A stretch of DNA of 64,000 bases from JBEVJK01 sp963791325 (GTDB taxonomy: Bacteria > Pseudomonadota > Alphaproteobacteria > Rhizobiales > Rhizobiaceae): the NCBI GenBank assembly GCA_963791325.1, contig CAWBRU010000005.1:310001-374000 (forward strand), in the 5' to 3' direction. Positions 25,411-34,502 of this stretch are shown piece by piece. A program made the translations under genes and the position numbers. How positions within the stretch are numbered: the first letter of the stretch is position 1; the number at the start of each line of letters is the position of its first letter. The notes below the pieces were generated by a model. That model made no database searches. It saw only the letters and a list, made by a program, of their open reading frames with translations, and was not told the origin of the DNA.

Positions 25411-25628
25411 CTCCAGCCTAAGCAAGGACGATTTTCTCTGTCAACGGCAACCTTCAGGTGCGTCCTTTCTAAAGACTTAACATCGTTAAGAATTTCTAAA
25501 CGCTATGAGTTGCCGGATCGTGGCGGCCGGGGACGCCTTCCAGTGCCTTCATAGCGGACGCGACACCGCGCCCCTCTCGACCATGCGTCGTCAGCCGGTC
25601 GTTCTTATGGATCTTCACAACTAGCCGG

Positions 25629-28600
25629 CTAAAACTTGACCGTCAGCCGTGCATTGACGGCGTTTTCGGATGTAAGGGTGCCGAACTGTCCAGCATAGCT
25701 GAGGCCGAAGGAGACGCGCTGCGAGAAGTTGGTGTCGAGCTCGAACTCGGTGACCAAGGCATCGCGGTCGAGCGGGGCGCCGGCGACCGTGAAGTCGCTG
25801 CCGCCGGCAAAGACCAGCGCTGCCTCAGGCGTGACATCGCCATAGGCGTGGCGCCAGCCGACCATGGCACGCGCGGTGAGCGGCACGGCGGTGGCGAGCT
25901 TAGCCTCCAGCCTCACCCCCAGCGTGGTGGTCTCGACGTCAGAACTCTGGCCGGGGGCGGACAGCGCCGCCAGCCCGCCGCGCTCGGCAAAGCCGTCTTG
26001 ATGGAGGTGGATGGCGGCGCCGCCGACGAACGGCTCGACCATGGCGCTGGTCATCGGAGCGCCGGCGCCGAACGGGTTGTCCATGTCGAAGCGATAGCCG
26101 AACTCGCCAAAGGTCTGGCCGAGCCAGCCATGGCCGTCGGACGAGGCGCCTTCGGCAACGCTGGGGAAGACGATCTGCCGGCTCAAATCCTGGTTGAGAT
26201 GGCTGAAGGCGGCGCCGAGGCTCACCGCCACCGGGCCGAAGCTGTCGCTGCCATAGAGCGCGGCAAACACCTGCTCGGCGGCGGCGGTGGCGCTGCGGTC
26301 GGGGATATCGAGATTGTCGTGCAAATAGCCGCCGGCGGCGCCCAGCCGGGCCTCGCCGCCGAGGAGGTCGAGGCCGCCGACATCGCCGCCCAAAAGGAAG
26401 CCGCCGGTCGAGCGCGATAGGGTGGCGGCATTGCCGTCGCTCTTGACGTGGCCGTCATCGCCGATCGCCTGCATCCAGAATGAAGGCGCCAGGGCGGAGC
26501 CGGTGGCGCCGGTGGCCGCCGGCGCGCCGGTGTCGGCACTGGTCGTAGCAGGGGTGGCCTCGCTGCGGGCGAGCCGGTCGAGGATAGCGGCGCGGATCAG
26601 CTCGGAATCCTGGAAGGCCGCAGTAGAGAGGCTGGCATGCACCTCGCCCGACAGCGCGTTGAAGGCTTGTCGGGCGCCGTCAAAACTCTGGCCGACGACG
26701 ATGTCGAAGAGCGGGTTGCCCACGCCCAGGGCCTGCAGCGCGTTTGCAGTCGCGACCTGGTTGCGGGTGGTGGCAGCGGTCGAAATATCCTTGGTTTGGG
26801 TGAACCCGAGCGTCACCGCATCCGGGCCATACAGCAGCTCCGGCGACAGGAAGGCAAACCGGTCTGCCAAGTCGGCCGGGGTAGCAAGTTCAGCAAACCT
26901 GCCCGACACCCCGCCGGCGGCGGTCAGCAGCGTGTAGCGGCTGGCCGGCGTGTAGACGCCTGGCGCAGGCGCGACGTCAATCGTCCCGCCCGAAAGCGTC
27001 GCGGTGCCACCAACGGCGAGCTTGTCGTTTTGGCCTGCGGCGTTGATGTTGACCGCGAAAGTCGAGCCGACTGAGAAGCCGACATTGCCGGCGACGGAAA
27101 GGGTGGAATAGCGCACGGCCACACCCGGGGCGACAACGGCGCCGCTCGCCGCTGTCAATGCACCGATCGTCCCGGAACCGCCGAGCAGCGCGCCGGACAA
27201 GACGGAAACAGGCGAATTGGCGAGCATGCCATCGACCAAGAGCCTGCCCTCGCTCACCGTGGTCGGACCGGTATAGGCCAAGCCGTCACCACTCAGCGTC
27301 AGCGTGCCGGTGCCTGTCTTGGCGAGACCACCCGTCCCGGAAATGACGCCGGAGAAGATGGTATCGGCATTGTTCTTGCCGGTGGTCAGCGTCGCCGAGC
27401 CGAGTGTGACATCGCCGGCGCCGCCGAGCGAGCCGATCGTCTGGTTGAGATTGTTGAGGTCGAGGGTGGCGCCGGGAGCGAGGACATAGGCACTGTTCGG
27501 CGAGAATGCGTCGACGATGCCCGCCTGCAAGGTGCCGGCTCCGACAAAGGTCGGCCCCGAATAGGTGCCCGGACCAGACAGCGTCAGCGTGCCGTCCCCG
27601 ATCTTGGCAAGGCTGCCGATGCCGGTGATGGGGCCAGACAGCTCGGCGTTGTTGCCTCTCGTGTCGAAGATGCCGCCCTGCGCTCCAAGGGTGATCGGCA
27701 AGTCGCTGGCAATGTCGGTGCCGGCAAATTGCAGCGTTCCGCCGGAGAACACCGGGCCGTCCGCCCCTGTCGCACCGGACAACGTGCACTTCAGCGCTCC
27801 GGACGTGTGGGCGACGAAGGTCCCTCCAGGTGCCAGATAGGCATTGCCGTTGGAGCAGGCGCCAAGGGCAACAATGGAGGCTTGGCTGGTGTCGATCGGG
27901 GTGCCGGCAACGCCTGTGGCAATATCGATCGGCGTGACGAAGCCGGTGTCGCGGTCGCCGGCGTAGAGGGTCGTGCCGTCGGGGGAAATCGCCAGGCCGT
28001 GCGTGTATTCGCCATCGATCTCGATGGTGTTGACGACGGTGAAGGTTGCCGTGTCGATGGCGGCGACGCCGTTCAGACCTAGACCGAGCGCGACATAGAG
28101 GGTCTTGCCGTCGCGCGACATGACCATCTGCCAGGAATCGCCGGCGTCAAAGACGATCGGCGTGCTCACGACGTGCGTGGCCGTGTCGATTGCGACGAGC
28201 TTGTTGGTTCCGTTGTCGACATAGAGGGTCTTGCCGTCGGGAGAGACGATCGCCTCGGATCCCTCAATCCCGATATTGATCGGGCTTCCCGGGGTGTTGG
28301 TGGTCAGATCGATCGGGGTGATCGTATCGTCGCCCGAGTTGACCGCATAAAGGGTCTTGCCGTCCGGTGACATCGCTGCCCAAATCGGCAGATCGCCCAC
28401 CGGGATCGGCGCTCCGACCGCAAGCGTGGCGGTGTCGATCCCGACGACCTGATCGGCGTCCGGCAACGTCACGTAGAGGGTCTTGCCGTCCGGGCTCAGC
28501 GACCCCATCGACGCCTCCAGCAAAATATGCTGGACGGAGTTGTCTACCGTGCTGAGGATCGTGACGGTGTTGGTCACGCCCCAGTCCGATGTATAGACGC

Positions 28601-28871
28601 GGGATCCGTCGGAGCTGACGATCAGGCCCTGCGAGGAGTTGCCGAATTGGATCGGAAACGCCGCGTTGGTGGAGATGCCGATCCCGGTGATATTGTTTCC
28701 GCGGAAGTTGGACGCATAGACGAACGGGCCTTCCTGGGCGCGGGCTGGCTGCGGCTGGCCGAGCACGGCAGTGGTCAGGACAATTGCCGTGCTGCACCAC
28801 CAAGCCTGCCGCCGTTTCGCATTCCGGTGAAGGCGGTTCGGGGTTGGCACGGTCTTGGAAAAGAAGCTCAA
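25629..28871 (-). CDS. Autotransporter with YVTN beta-propeller passenger
   Basis: This 1080-residue type V secretion protein has a signal peptide ending QPARAQ (about residues 1-45, with an extended N region). A passenger of five to six YVTN repeats follows (SPDGKTLYVTLPDADQVVGI and like units, period about 42 residues, about 90-330). Two autotransporter-associated strand repeats (GTLTLSGPGTYSGPTFVGAG near 440 and GTLTLSGDGLAYTGPTTVSE near 535) come next, and a C-terminal beta-barrel domain (about 800-1080) ends in the signature aromatic residue (RLTVKF). TTG 28871 is taken as the start because AGGAG lies nine bases upstream. It should be anchored in or displayed on the outer membrane. The ligand is unknown. 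Confidence 0.88.
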   Translation of the reverse strand: MSFFSKTVPTPNRLHRNAKRRQAWWCSTAIVLTTAVLGQPQPARAQEGPFVYASNFRGNNITGIGISTNAAFPIQFGNSSQGLIVSSDGSRVYTSDWGVTNTVTILSTVDNSVQHILLEASMGSLSPDGKTLYVTLPDADQVVGIDTATLAVGAPIPVGDLPIWAAMSPDGKTLYAVNSGDDTITPIDLTTNTPGSPINIGIEGSEAIVSPDGKTLYVDNGTNKLVAIDTATHVVSTPIVFDAGDSWQMVMSRDGKTLYVALGLGLNGVAAIDTATFTVVNTIEIDGEYTHGLAISPDGTTLYAGDRDTGFVTPIDIATGVAGTPIDTSQASIVALGACSNGNAYLAPGGTFVAHTSGALKCTLSGATGADGPVFSGGTLQFAGTDIASDLPITLGAQGGIFDTRGNNAELSGPITGIGSLAKIGDGTLTLSGPGTYSGPTFVGAGTLQAGIVDAFSPNSAYVLAPGATLDLNNLNQTIGSLGGAGDVTLGSATLTTGKNNADTIFSGVISGTGGLAKTGTGTLTLSGDGLAYTGPTTVSEGRLLVDGMLANSPVSVLSGALLGGSGTIGALTAASGAVVAPGVAVRYSTLSVAGNVGFSVGSTFAVNINAAGQNDKLAVGGTATLSGGTIDVAPAPGVYTPASRYTLLTAAGGVSGRFAELATPADLADRFAFLSPELLYGPDAVTLGFTQTKDISTAATTRNQVATANALQALGVGNPLFDIVVGQSFDGARQAFNALSGEVHASLSTAAFQDSELIRAAILDRLARSEATPATTSADTGAPAATGATGSALAPSFWMQAIGDDGHVKSDGNAATLSRSTGGFLLGGDVGGLDLLGGEARLGAAGGYLHDNLDIPDRSATAAAEQVFAALYGSDSFGPVAVSLGAAFSHLNQDLSRQIVFPSVAEGASSDGHGWLGQTFGEFGYRFDMDNPFGAGAPMTSAMVEPFVGGAAIHLHQDGFAERGGLAALSAPGQSSDVETTTLGVRLEAKLATAVPLTARAMVGWRHAYGDVTPEAALVFAGGSDFTVAGAPLDRDALVTEFELDTNFSQRVSFGLSYAGQFGTLTSENAVNARLTVKF

Positions 28872-28910
28872 AGGTTTTTCTCCTGCTGCATCTGCTGCGT
28901 TTCGTCGATG

Positions 28911-29321
28911 TCAAAAAGTCAGGGTGAAGCGCCCTTCGATGGCGCTGTCGGTGGCCCCGCTGCCGTATTGGCTGGAAAAGGCCAGCCCGAGCGTCGCCGA
29001 CGGGGTGACGGCGTGTTCGCACTCGACCTCGGTGACGATGGCGTCCCGGTCGAGCGGCACGACGGCCCCGGCGAAGGCAAGCGCTGCCGTGGGCGTCGCG
29101 TCGCCGAAGGTATGGCGCCGGCCGACCAGCGCGCGGACGCTAAGAGGCAGCGGGCCGGCGAGGCCGGTGCTGGATCTTTGGCCCGGCTGCCCGCTGCGTT
29201 GCTTCCGAGCAATGGCAACGGATGAGCGCTTGCACATGCTAAAAATCCCCTCCTGCGCTCGGAATTGCGTATCCCAAGCGGCAAACAACTTGTCGTACGC
29301 CCTGATCAGAGTCCCCATCAT
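28911..29321 (-). pseudogene. Remnant of a second autotransporter (end of beta-barrel only)
   Basis: The frame ends with a truncated autotransporter barrel: LSVRALVGRRHTFGDATPTA, then AVVPLDRDAIVTEVECEH, then IEGRFTLTF with a terminal Phe. It parallels the end of the intact neighbour (ARAMVGWRHAYGDVTPEAAL, LDRDALVTEFELD, RLTVKF) but lacks internal pieces and all upstream passenger and barrel sequence. The part before about 29187 in this frame shows no homology. It lies 39 bases upstream of the intact gene on the same strand, as left by a tandem duplication and deletion. Confidence 0.7.
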
Positions 29322-29509
29322 TGATCAGATCAGTCATATGATTAGTTCATACGACCGGTGAAGTCAAACCCGACGTTCGTTGTCATTTCGGCAACGCGTG
29401 ATCGGCCGAAGGCGCGCTTTGCAGCAGCCTCGACGGCTCGGCGGGGCGCCGGAGGTCGACGCGCTAGTCGGGGCGGGTCGCGTGCGGAGGGACGTACCGA
29501 TCACCAGGA

Positions 29510-29820
29510 GAAAGAGCTGGCGCTCAGCGCCTGGACTGACGAGACGAACGACCACGGCAGTCCGCTGATCGACCTGCAGGGTCTGCAAAAGGTGTTCGAC
29601 ACCAACCATGACGGGGTCCTGGATTCCCAGGATGCGCGCTGGAACGAGTTCCGGGTCCGGCATGATCTCAATCAGAACTGTGGGGTCGATGAGAGCGAGC
29701 TGAGGACCATGTCGGAGGCGGGCATCAAGCTCATTGCCCTGATCCCATAGCCAGCCGGCGCCATGGCCTTCGATGACGGCTCGGCGATCACCGGCACCAG
29801 CCGCTACGAAGCCTTCAATG
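29510..29820 (+). pseudogene. Fragment of an RTX/EF-hand calcium-binding protein
   Basis: The plus strand encodes LQGLQKVFDTNHDGVLDSQD then FRVRHDLNQNCGVDESELRT, two EF-hand-like loops typical of the C-terminal part of large RTX proteins. A TAG at 29748 interrupts it, but in the same frame the family-like stretch FDDGSAITGTSRYEAFNG continues after it. The upstream part of the frame to 29357 is not homologous. It is thus a fragment with a premature stop, without the nonapeptide repeats or a secretion signal. Confidence 0.6.
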
Positions 29821-30001
29821 GGTCCGCTAGCGCGAGCGGGAGAGTATGCGGATCACCGCTCCATGCGAAGCCACCGTCAAGGAAACAACGACAAGGATCT
29901 TAGAACGGGCCGGTAATGACGGGCCGGGCAAATCCGAGAATGCCGGCAGCCGGGACCGCGCCAAATACCGTGAATCTTGGCTACCGACGAAATCCGAATA
30001 G

Positions 30002-30445
30002 GTGAACACTTGGCCGGCCGGCACCACGCCGCCGGCTGCCGTACCGAGCGGACGACCTTCGGACGGCGGCCTAAATCTCACTCGGTTGGCCTTGCTGTTG
30101 GAAGATGCGCACGAGCGGCTTGCCGGCCTCGTCATCGAAAACCTCGACTGGCCTGACTTCATGGCCCGCTACGATCGCCCGGAAACGCTGTTCTACCTCG
30201 ACCCGCCCTACTGGGGCTCCGAGGGAGACTACGGCCGGGAGCTGTTCTCAAGAGATCAGTTCGCCACCCTCGCCCCCGCTCTAAAGGAGCTTCAAGGCGC
30301 CTTCATCCTGTCTATCAATGACGTCCCGGAGATCCGAAAGCTGTTCGCCTGGGCGAAGTTCGAGGAAGTGGAGCTGCTCTATACAATCGCAGGAGGGAAG
30401 GGTCGGCCGGCGCGAGAGCTGATCATTTCGGGCAGTGCGCCATGA
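30002..30445 (+). pseudogene. C-terminal fragment of a D12-class adenine DNA methyltransferase (Dam-like)
   Basis: From about 30069 the frame encodes the second half of a D12 (Dam-type) N6-adenine methylase. The catalytic DPPY motif is visible in LFYLDPPYWGSEGDY, followed by LAPALKELQGAFILSINDVP and the C-terminal GRPARELIISG. The N-terminal SAM-binding part with the PFxGGG motif is absent; the sequence before 30069 is unrelated. Such enzymes are common on phages and islands, so this is likely an island remnant and inactive. Confidence 0.7.
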
Positions 30446-30447
30446 TG

Positions 30448-31190
30448 TCAGTGTTGCTGGTTCTTCGCTTCTCTTGCAGCGATCTCGGCTGGAAGCTCGT
30501 ATGTCACGTGGAGCAGAAGTTCGGTAAACGCGACAAAGTCTTCAACCTCTTGCTTAGTGGACGGCTGTTTGCCTTCATGAAGAAGAGCATTCGCATTTTC
30601 GCGGAGACCATGAGCAGCATTGGCCAAAGCCTGGGTGATCACTCCCGTCTCTCGAAGGTACTCAATCTGCTTCTTGAGATTACCCTTAGGAGCACCGAGT
30701 TCGCGAACGATGACGTCAAGAACGGCCCGACACTGCGGAAGGATAAAGGCTGGCCGCGCGTTCTGACGAAGCAATTCTCGCGCCTCGTCGAAGTCGTCGC
30801 GAATGGCATCCGGCCATGCAGCATGCGGGACCAAAGGCTCTACGCTAGGAGAGGTGAGCACGAACTCGGAAGTCGGCGGCAAGAATCCGGTCCGGCACCC
30901 CATCGGAAACCCTCGGGGCCAGCTTCCGAATATGCTCCTCATCGGAACGAACAACCAACATGATCGGGTTTGTGCAGTTCGGACATCGCGATATTGCCAC
31001 CCCTTCGGAACCCCGCGTCATCTTCTCCTTATGCGTCCCGCTCCCATGCCTACCCCCGCGGACTGTTCTCCAGAGGGGAGGGATTGCCGTGGAAACATCA
31101 ACTGGAATTGCCTCGACGAGCTGAGAGATCACGAGAGTTCTCCAACTGGCCACAGTGGGGACAGCGATGCTTGTACTGGAGGATGCCCAT
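30448..31190 (-). CDS. DUF4145 zinc-ribbon protein (two frameshifts)
   Basis: Three successive frames read as one 246-residue protein after removal of two extra bases (near 31115 and near 30900). The N terminus has MGILQYKHRCPHCGQLENS (first CxxC). The middle has GVAISRCPNCTNPIMLVVRS (second CxxC). The last part is the DUF4145 domain (EARELLRQNARPAFILPQCR, LGAPKGNLKKQIEYLRETGV, HGLRENANALLH). DUF4145 proteins often occur in restriction and defence islands, but the role is unknown. The span of 743 bases leaves exactly two extra. It is convergent with the Dam fragment. Confidence 0.55.
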
Positions 31191-31520
31191 TGCCGAGAAT
31201 GATCCAAAAGAGGAATGAATCAACCACAGATTGTGTGCCCAATTTGACTTCCTTATCAATGAGCGCCTGGCAAATGGTCGATCGGAATTTCTAGCCGCTG
31301 CGAGGCCCAGGCTCAATGCGGGAAGCAAGAACAGATGGTTCTTGATGGCGATAAATAACCGGGCGCAGCTGCAGAAAGCTGCCAAGCGGGGACTACGAGG
31401 ATGGAATCCTTTGTCTAGCCACGATCGAGATCTTAGAGCGATTCAATCGCGAGCCGGTCTTGGTTCCATTGCGAGCCCCGGAAGCTGGCTTGGCGGCTCG
31501 CATCTTGATCGAACTCGGCG
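31191..31520. other. Non-coding or unresolved stretch
   Basis: This stretch lies between two frameshifted genes. It may hold the promoters of both and the lost N terminus of the plus-strand gene, but no conserved reading frame, repeat or terminator is visible to me. Confidence 0.3.
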
Positions 31521-31945
31521 TTGACTCGCCTCCACATCTTCTTGTGCCGTGCTTTCGTGACGGCTCGGAAGCAAGACGACTGGCATCTACGCGCCGCCAT
31601 AGATTTTGTAAGGCAGCCTGGAGCCCTAGCAGGTGTGCAGCCAGACAACGCGCAAGATCTTCGGAAAGCTATACGCCTGTTCGACGGTCTTGCCAGCGAT
31701 CCCCGCCTGTCGAGCTTGGATCATCTGCGCAACATTCTAATCGCCCATCTCGGTGACTTTGACGAGAGGATTCCTAAGCCACGATACAACGACCTCGTCG
31801 GTTTTGCGCGCGGCACGGCGGCCATCTGGGAACGGTTGGCATGGGGGCTGGCGTCAACTCCAACAAGATCGAACACCAAGCTGATGTGTACCGCGAGGAA
31901 GCCAACAATTTTTGGTCGATATGGGAAAACGCTTCCGACTTGTAG
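31521..31945 (+). pseudogene. HEPN/AbiU2-like protein, frameshifted
   Basis: The stretch WHLRAAIDFVRQPGALAGVQ, then LSSLDHLRNILIAHLGDFDE and YNDLVGFARGTAAIWERLAW, resembles the AbiU2/HEPN helical family of abortive-infection proteins (RN..AH motif visible as RNILIAH). One base is missing near 31850 (CTGGCGTC for CTGGGCGTC); after it the protein continues GVNSNKIEHQADVYREEANN and FWSIWENASDL to the stop at 31945. The N terminus before 31521 is unclear. Whether this is real decay or a sequence error is open. Confidence 0.4.
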
Positions 31946-32396
31946 CGAGAGGAACCCAGCGTCAGGCCCAAGCAGACCGATATCCTCCTAAAGCTGCAAC
32001 CCCCTACTGGTCATCTCTTCTCCGATATCAACGGGGGCCGTCGAACGCAGACGAGTGTGGTGTGACTGAGCAGTGCCGCGGCGCAATTCCAGTGACGATT
32101 GCAATGCCATTTTGAAGTTCGGCGACGGTGCTGTTTGAAGTTGCGCGCTACACGTCGCGCGGTCAAAAAAGTTGTGCCATTTGAAGTTGCGCGTCGGTGC
32201 CAAGTGAAGTTGCGCGCTACACTACAACAGCTACACAAGGTGCCGCGCCTATTAACCAGCCTGTGCAGCCTTGCCGCCGACGGCCGAATCAGCCGTGCGC
32301 GGCACTTGCTGCTATGCTAAACAGTCCGTTAACGAAGCAATGAAGCAGCCGGGCGCGCAGCCGCGATGTCCGGGCTGCTCGCGGGAACACGAGCCG
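31946..32396. other. Spacer with IS-like end repeats
   Basis: No gene is visible here. The central part (32107-32223) is a structured repeat array described separately; the remainder has no recognised feature, apart from serving as upstream region of the next gene. Confidence 0.35.
32107..32223. repeat. Tandem array of TGAAGTTGCGCG repeats, IS21-like terminal repeats
   Basis: Four copies of a TGAAGTTSSGCG core form two double units of about 46 bases. The first is at 32107-32153 and the second at 32177-32223, separated by 23 bases. Both end GAAGTTGCGCGCTACAC. Read on the minus strand from 32223 the array begins TGTAGCGCGCAACTTCA, resembling the multiple terminal repeats (ending TG...CA) where an IS21-type transposase binds. 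No istA or istB sequence adjoins it, so it would be a solo end of a deleted element. Confidence 0.5.
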
Positions 32397-33012
32397 ATGA
32401 GCGACGCACAGGAACAACGGGTCCCGGCCGAAGGGCGGCGATTGGCCGACGTGATCCGCGAGGTCCGCAACGCGGCCGCCGATCGCGACGATGTCGTGGT
32501 CGACATGCGCGAGGCCCAGCGCATGCGCCTCGAGCTGCTCGCCGCCGAACTCGCGCCGGTATTCGCGGAAATCCCGGCCGACAATGACTGGTTCGATTTC
32601 GCCATCTCCTCCGGACTGCAGCCGCGCCTTTGGATCGATGCCGTCAGCCACATCGCGATGGGGCGCGACCGCCGCACCTACCGTTTCCTGCGGGACAGCC
32701 GCGTCGGGCGGGTCGTGCTGGCCGAAATCGACCGACATGAAGCCGATCGCCGACCAGGTCACCCGCTACGTCGCCGAGCGCATCGTCGAACGGCAGCGCA
32801 TGCTCGACGGGGAACTGACCTTTGCGGCGCGGCCGGATGGCCGCAGCGGTGGCGCGGAGACGGCCTTGCAAACACCCGCCGCAAGCCCGCGCTGGCGGAT
32901 CTTCTGGTCGGTGTTCGGCCTGGTGGTCGCCGGCGGCATCGTCGGCGTGATCCTGATCGTGGCGCTGGTGCTTCTTTGGGGACGGCTGATCGAGCTCGGC
33001 GTCGGCAGCTGA
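32397..33012 (+). CDS. Membrane-anchored conserved protein of unknown function (one frameshift)
   Basis: Two frames join into a 204-residue protein if one A of an AAA run near 32728 is removed (GAAATCG read as GAATCG). The first part contains MREAQRMRLELLAAELAPVF, DNDWFDFAISSGLQPRLWID and MGRDRRTYRFLRDSRVGRVV. The second has TDMKPIADQVTRYVAERIVE and a C-terminal membrane helix (VVAGGIVGVILIVALVLLWG). The 616-base span leaves one extra base. It resembles a small Hyphomicrobiales family that I cannot name. The start ATG 32397 is chosen by homology; an earlier in-frame ATG lies at 32340. Confidence 0.65.
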
Positions 33013-33022
33013 GGGCTCGGCC

Positions 33023-33955
33023 TCACGGCTCGGCTTCGGCGAGCTCAGGCTCCTTGCCGAGCAGCACCACCCGCGAGATGTCGCTCGGCGGCAGCGACGA
33101 GACGGTCAGGCCACGGCGGGTCAGGCGCAGGAACCACGCGCCGGGCCGGCCGCCGATCTCCAGGAAATTATACTGTGCCGCCGGCTTCGAGCCGCCGGGC
33201 GCCTGCCCGGCCGCCGCGACCCCGACCACCGGCACTTGGCCGTTTGGGCCGTCGATCATGTAGAGGCTGGGCAGATGCGAGTGGCCGTGCAGCACCAGTT
33301 CGGCGCCATGCTCGCGGATGGCGCGCTGGAACCGGCCGATGCCGTAGAGGCGTTTGTGCTGCGAGACGGCCAGGCGCACGGGCGGGTGGTGGATCATGAC
33401 GATCCGAAACAGGCCGCGTCGGCCGGCCGCATCCAGCATTTTCGTCAGCCGGCGGCACTGCGGCTCGCGAAAGAATCCCGTCGCCATGAACGGCGCGGTG
33501 GCGCGGGCCGACGTGACGCCGATCAGCGCGACGTCGCCGCGCACCCGCAGATACGGAAAGGCGGTGCGGTCGCGCGGCGGGCTGCCGCCGTCGCTGGTCA
33601 TCCAGCCGCCCCAGGCGCGGCAGACCTTGTCGAACGCGCCGGGCACATAGGCGTCGTGATTGCCGGGCACGACCGAGACGTCGTGCGGCGGCCCGACCAG
33701 CTCCAGCCATTGCCGGGCCATGTCGATCTCGATGTCCAGGGCCAGGTTGACAAGGTCGCCGGTCACCGCAATGTGATCGGGATCGGCCGCCTTGAGGTGG
33801 TTGAGGATCGCGTCGATGACGCTGTCGTGCAGGAACTGCCGCCGGTTGCGATGCCAGTTCACATAGCCGGTGATGCGCTTGGACACCAGATCCCGATAGC
33901 CTACGTCGGGCAGCGGGCCGAGATGGATGTCGGAGATATGGGCGAGCCTGAACAT
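33023..33955 (-). CDS. Metallophosphoesterase family protein
   Basis: This 310-residue calcineurin-like phosphoesterase has the full metal-site set: DIHLG near residue 9, GDLVN near 65, GNHD near 94, HHP near 190 and HGHSH near 228. It probably hydrolyses a phosphodiester such as a cyclic nucleotide or lipid; the substrate is unknown. The ATG at 33955 begins the conserved MFRLAHISDIH; an in-frame ATG six codons earlier is less likely. It is divergent from the NUDIX gene, separated by 50 bases. Confidence 0.9.
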   Translation of the reverse strand: MFRLAHISDIHLGPLPDVGYRDLVSKRITGYVNWHRNRRQFLHDSVIDAILNHLKAADPDHIAVTGDLVNLALDIEIDMARQWLELVGPPHDVSVVPGNHDAYVPGAFDKVCRAWGGWMTSDGGSPPRDRTAFPYLRVRGDVALIGVTSARATAPFMATGFFREPQCRRLTKMLDAAGRRGLFRIVMIHHPPVRLAVSQHKRLYGIGRFQRAIREHGAELVLHGHSHLPSLYMIDGPNGQVPVVGVAAAGQAPGGSKPAAQYNFLEIGGRPGAWFLRLTRRGLTVSSLPPSDISRVVLLGKEPELAEAEP

Positions 33956-34005
33956 TTTCTCTTTGTAGGGCACCGCAGCACCGGCTGCCAGCGGCGCTGC
34001 GCGCG

Positions 34006-34500
34006 ATGAGCGAAGGCGACGAGGAAGGCCGCCAGACCGGCTGGCCCGGCCTGCGGGCGCGTCTCTTCCATGGCTATTTCCTGCTCAAGCGGCCGATGAC
34101 GCTTGGCGTGCGCGGCCTGGTGCTCGACGAGGTCGAGGGCAAGGTCTTCCTGATCCGCCACACTTACGTGCCGGGATGGCAACTGCCGGGCGGCGGCGTC
34201 GAGCTCGGAGAGACGATGGCGCAGTCGCTCGAACGCGAGCTGCTCGAAGAGGGCAATGTTGCGTTGACCGGCCCGCCCGAGCTGAGATCCGTGCACTTCA
34301 ACCGGCGGGCGAGCCGCCGTGACCACGTGGCCTTCTATGTGATCCGCCGATTTCACCAGGCCGCCTTGCCGCGCCCCAACCGCGAAATCGCCGAAGCCGG
34401 CTTCTTCCCGGCCGACGAACTGCCGGCGCAAACCACCGCGGCGACCCGCCGGCGTCTGGCCGAGGTGCTGGACGGCAAGCCCGCTTCGCCGTTCTGGTAG
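34006..34500 (+). CDS. NUDIX hydrolase
   Basis: This 164-residue NUDIX protein has an intact box: GGGVELGETMAQSLERELLE followed by EG (about residues 65-87), with REXXEE residues that bind the metal. The N-terminal VLDEVEGKVFLIRHTYVPGWQLPGG is the usual strand and substrate loop. It would hydrolyse a nucleoside diphosphate linked to another moiety; the target is unknown. ATG 34006 is used. Confidence 0.88.
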   Translation: MSEGDEEGRQTGWPGLRARLFHGYFLLKRPMTLGVRGLVLDEVEGKVFLIRHTYVPGWQLPGGGVELGETMAQSLERELLEEGNVALTGPPELRSVHFNRRASRRDHVAFYVIRRFHQAALPRPNREIAEAGFFPADELPAQTTAATRRRLAEVLDGKPASPFW

Positions 34501-34502
34501 CC

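Larger units (their letters stand above)
23847..25628. other. Gene-poor accessory stretch between leuA and the autotransporter
   Basis: About 1.8 kb of visibly lower GC content than the flanks. It holds two diverged direct repeats (23947-24068 and 25294-25410), a partial third copy near 25010-25065, terminator-like hairpins facing the minus strand, and only weak coding signals (one minus-strand fragment and one plus-strand small frame). No integrase, transposase or tRNA is visible. It looks like the eroded remains of an acquired segment. Confidence 0.5.

Noticed and set aside
30002..30068. Start of a functional Dam methylase at GTG 30002
   Set aside because: Residues from this part are not family-like and the SAM-binding half is missing, so the gene is a fragment rather than a complete enzyme.
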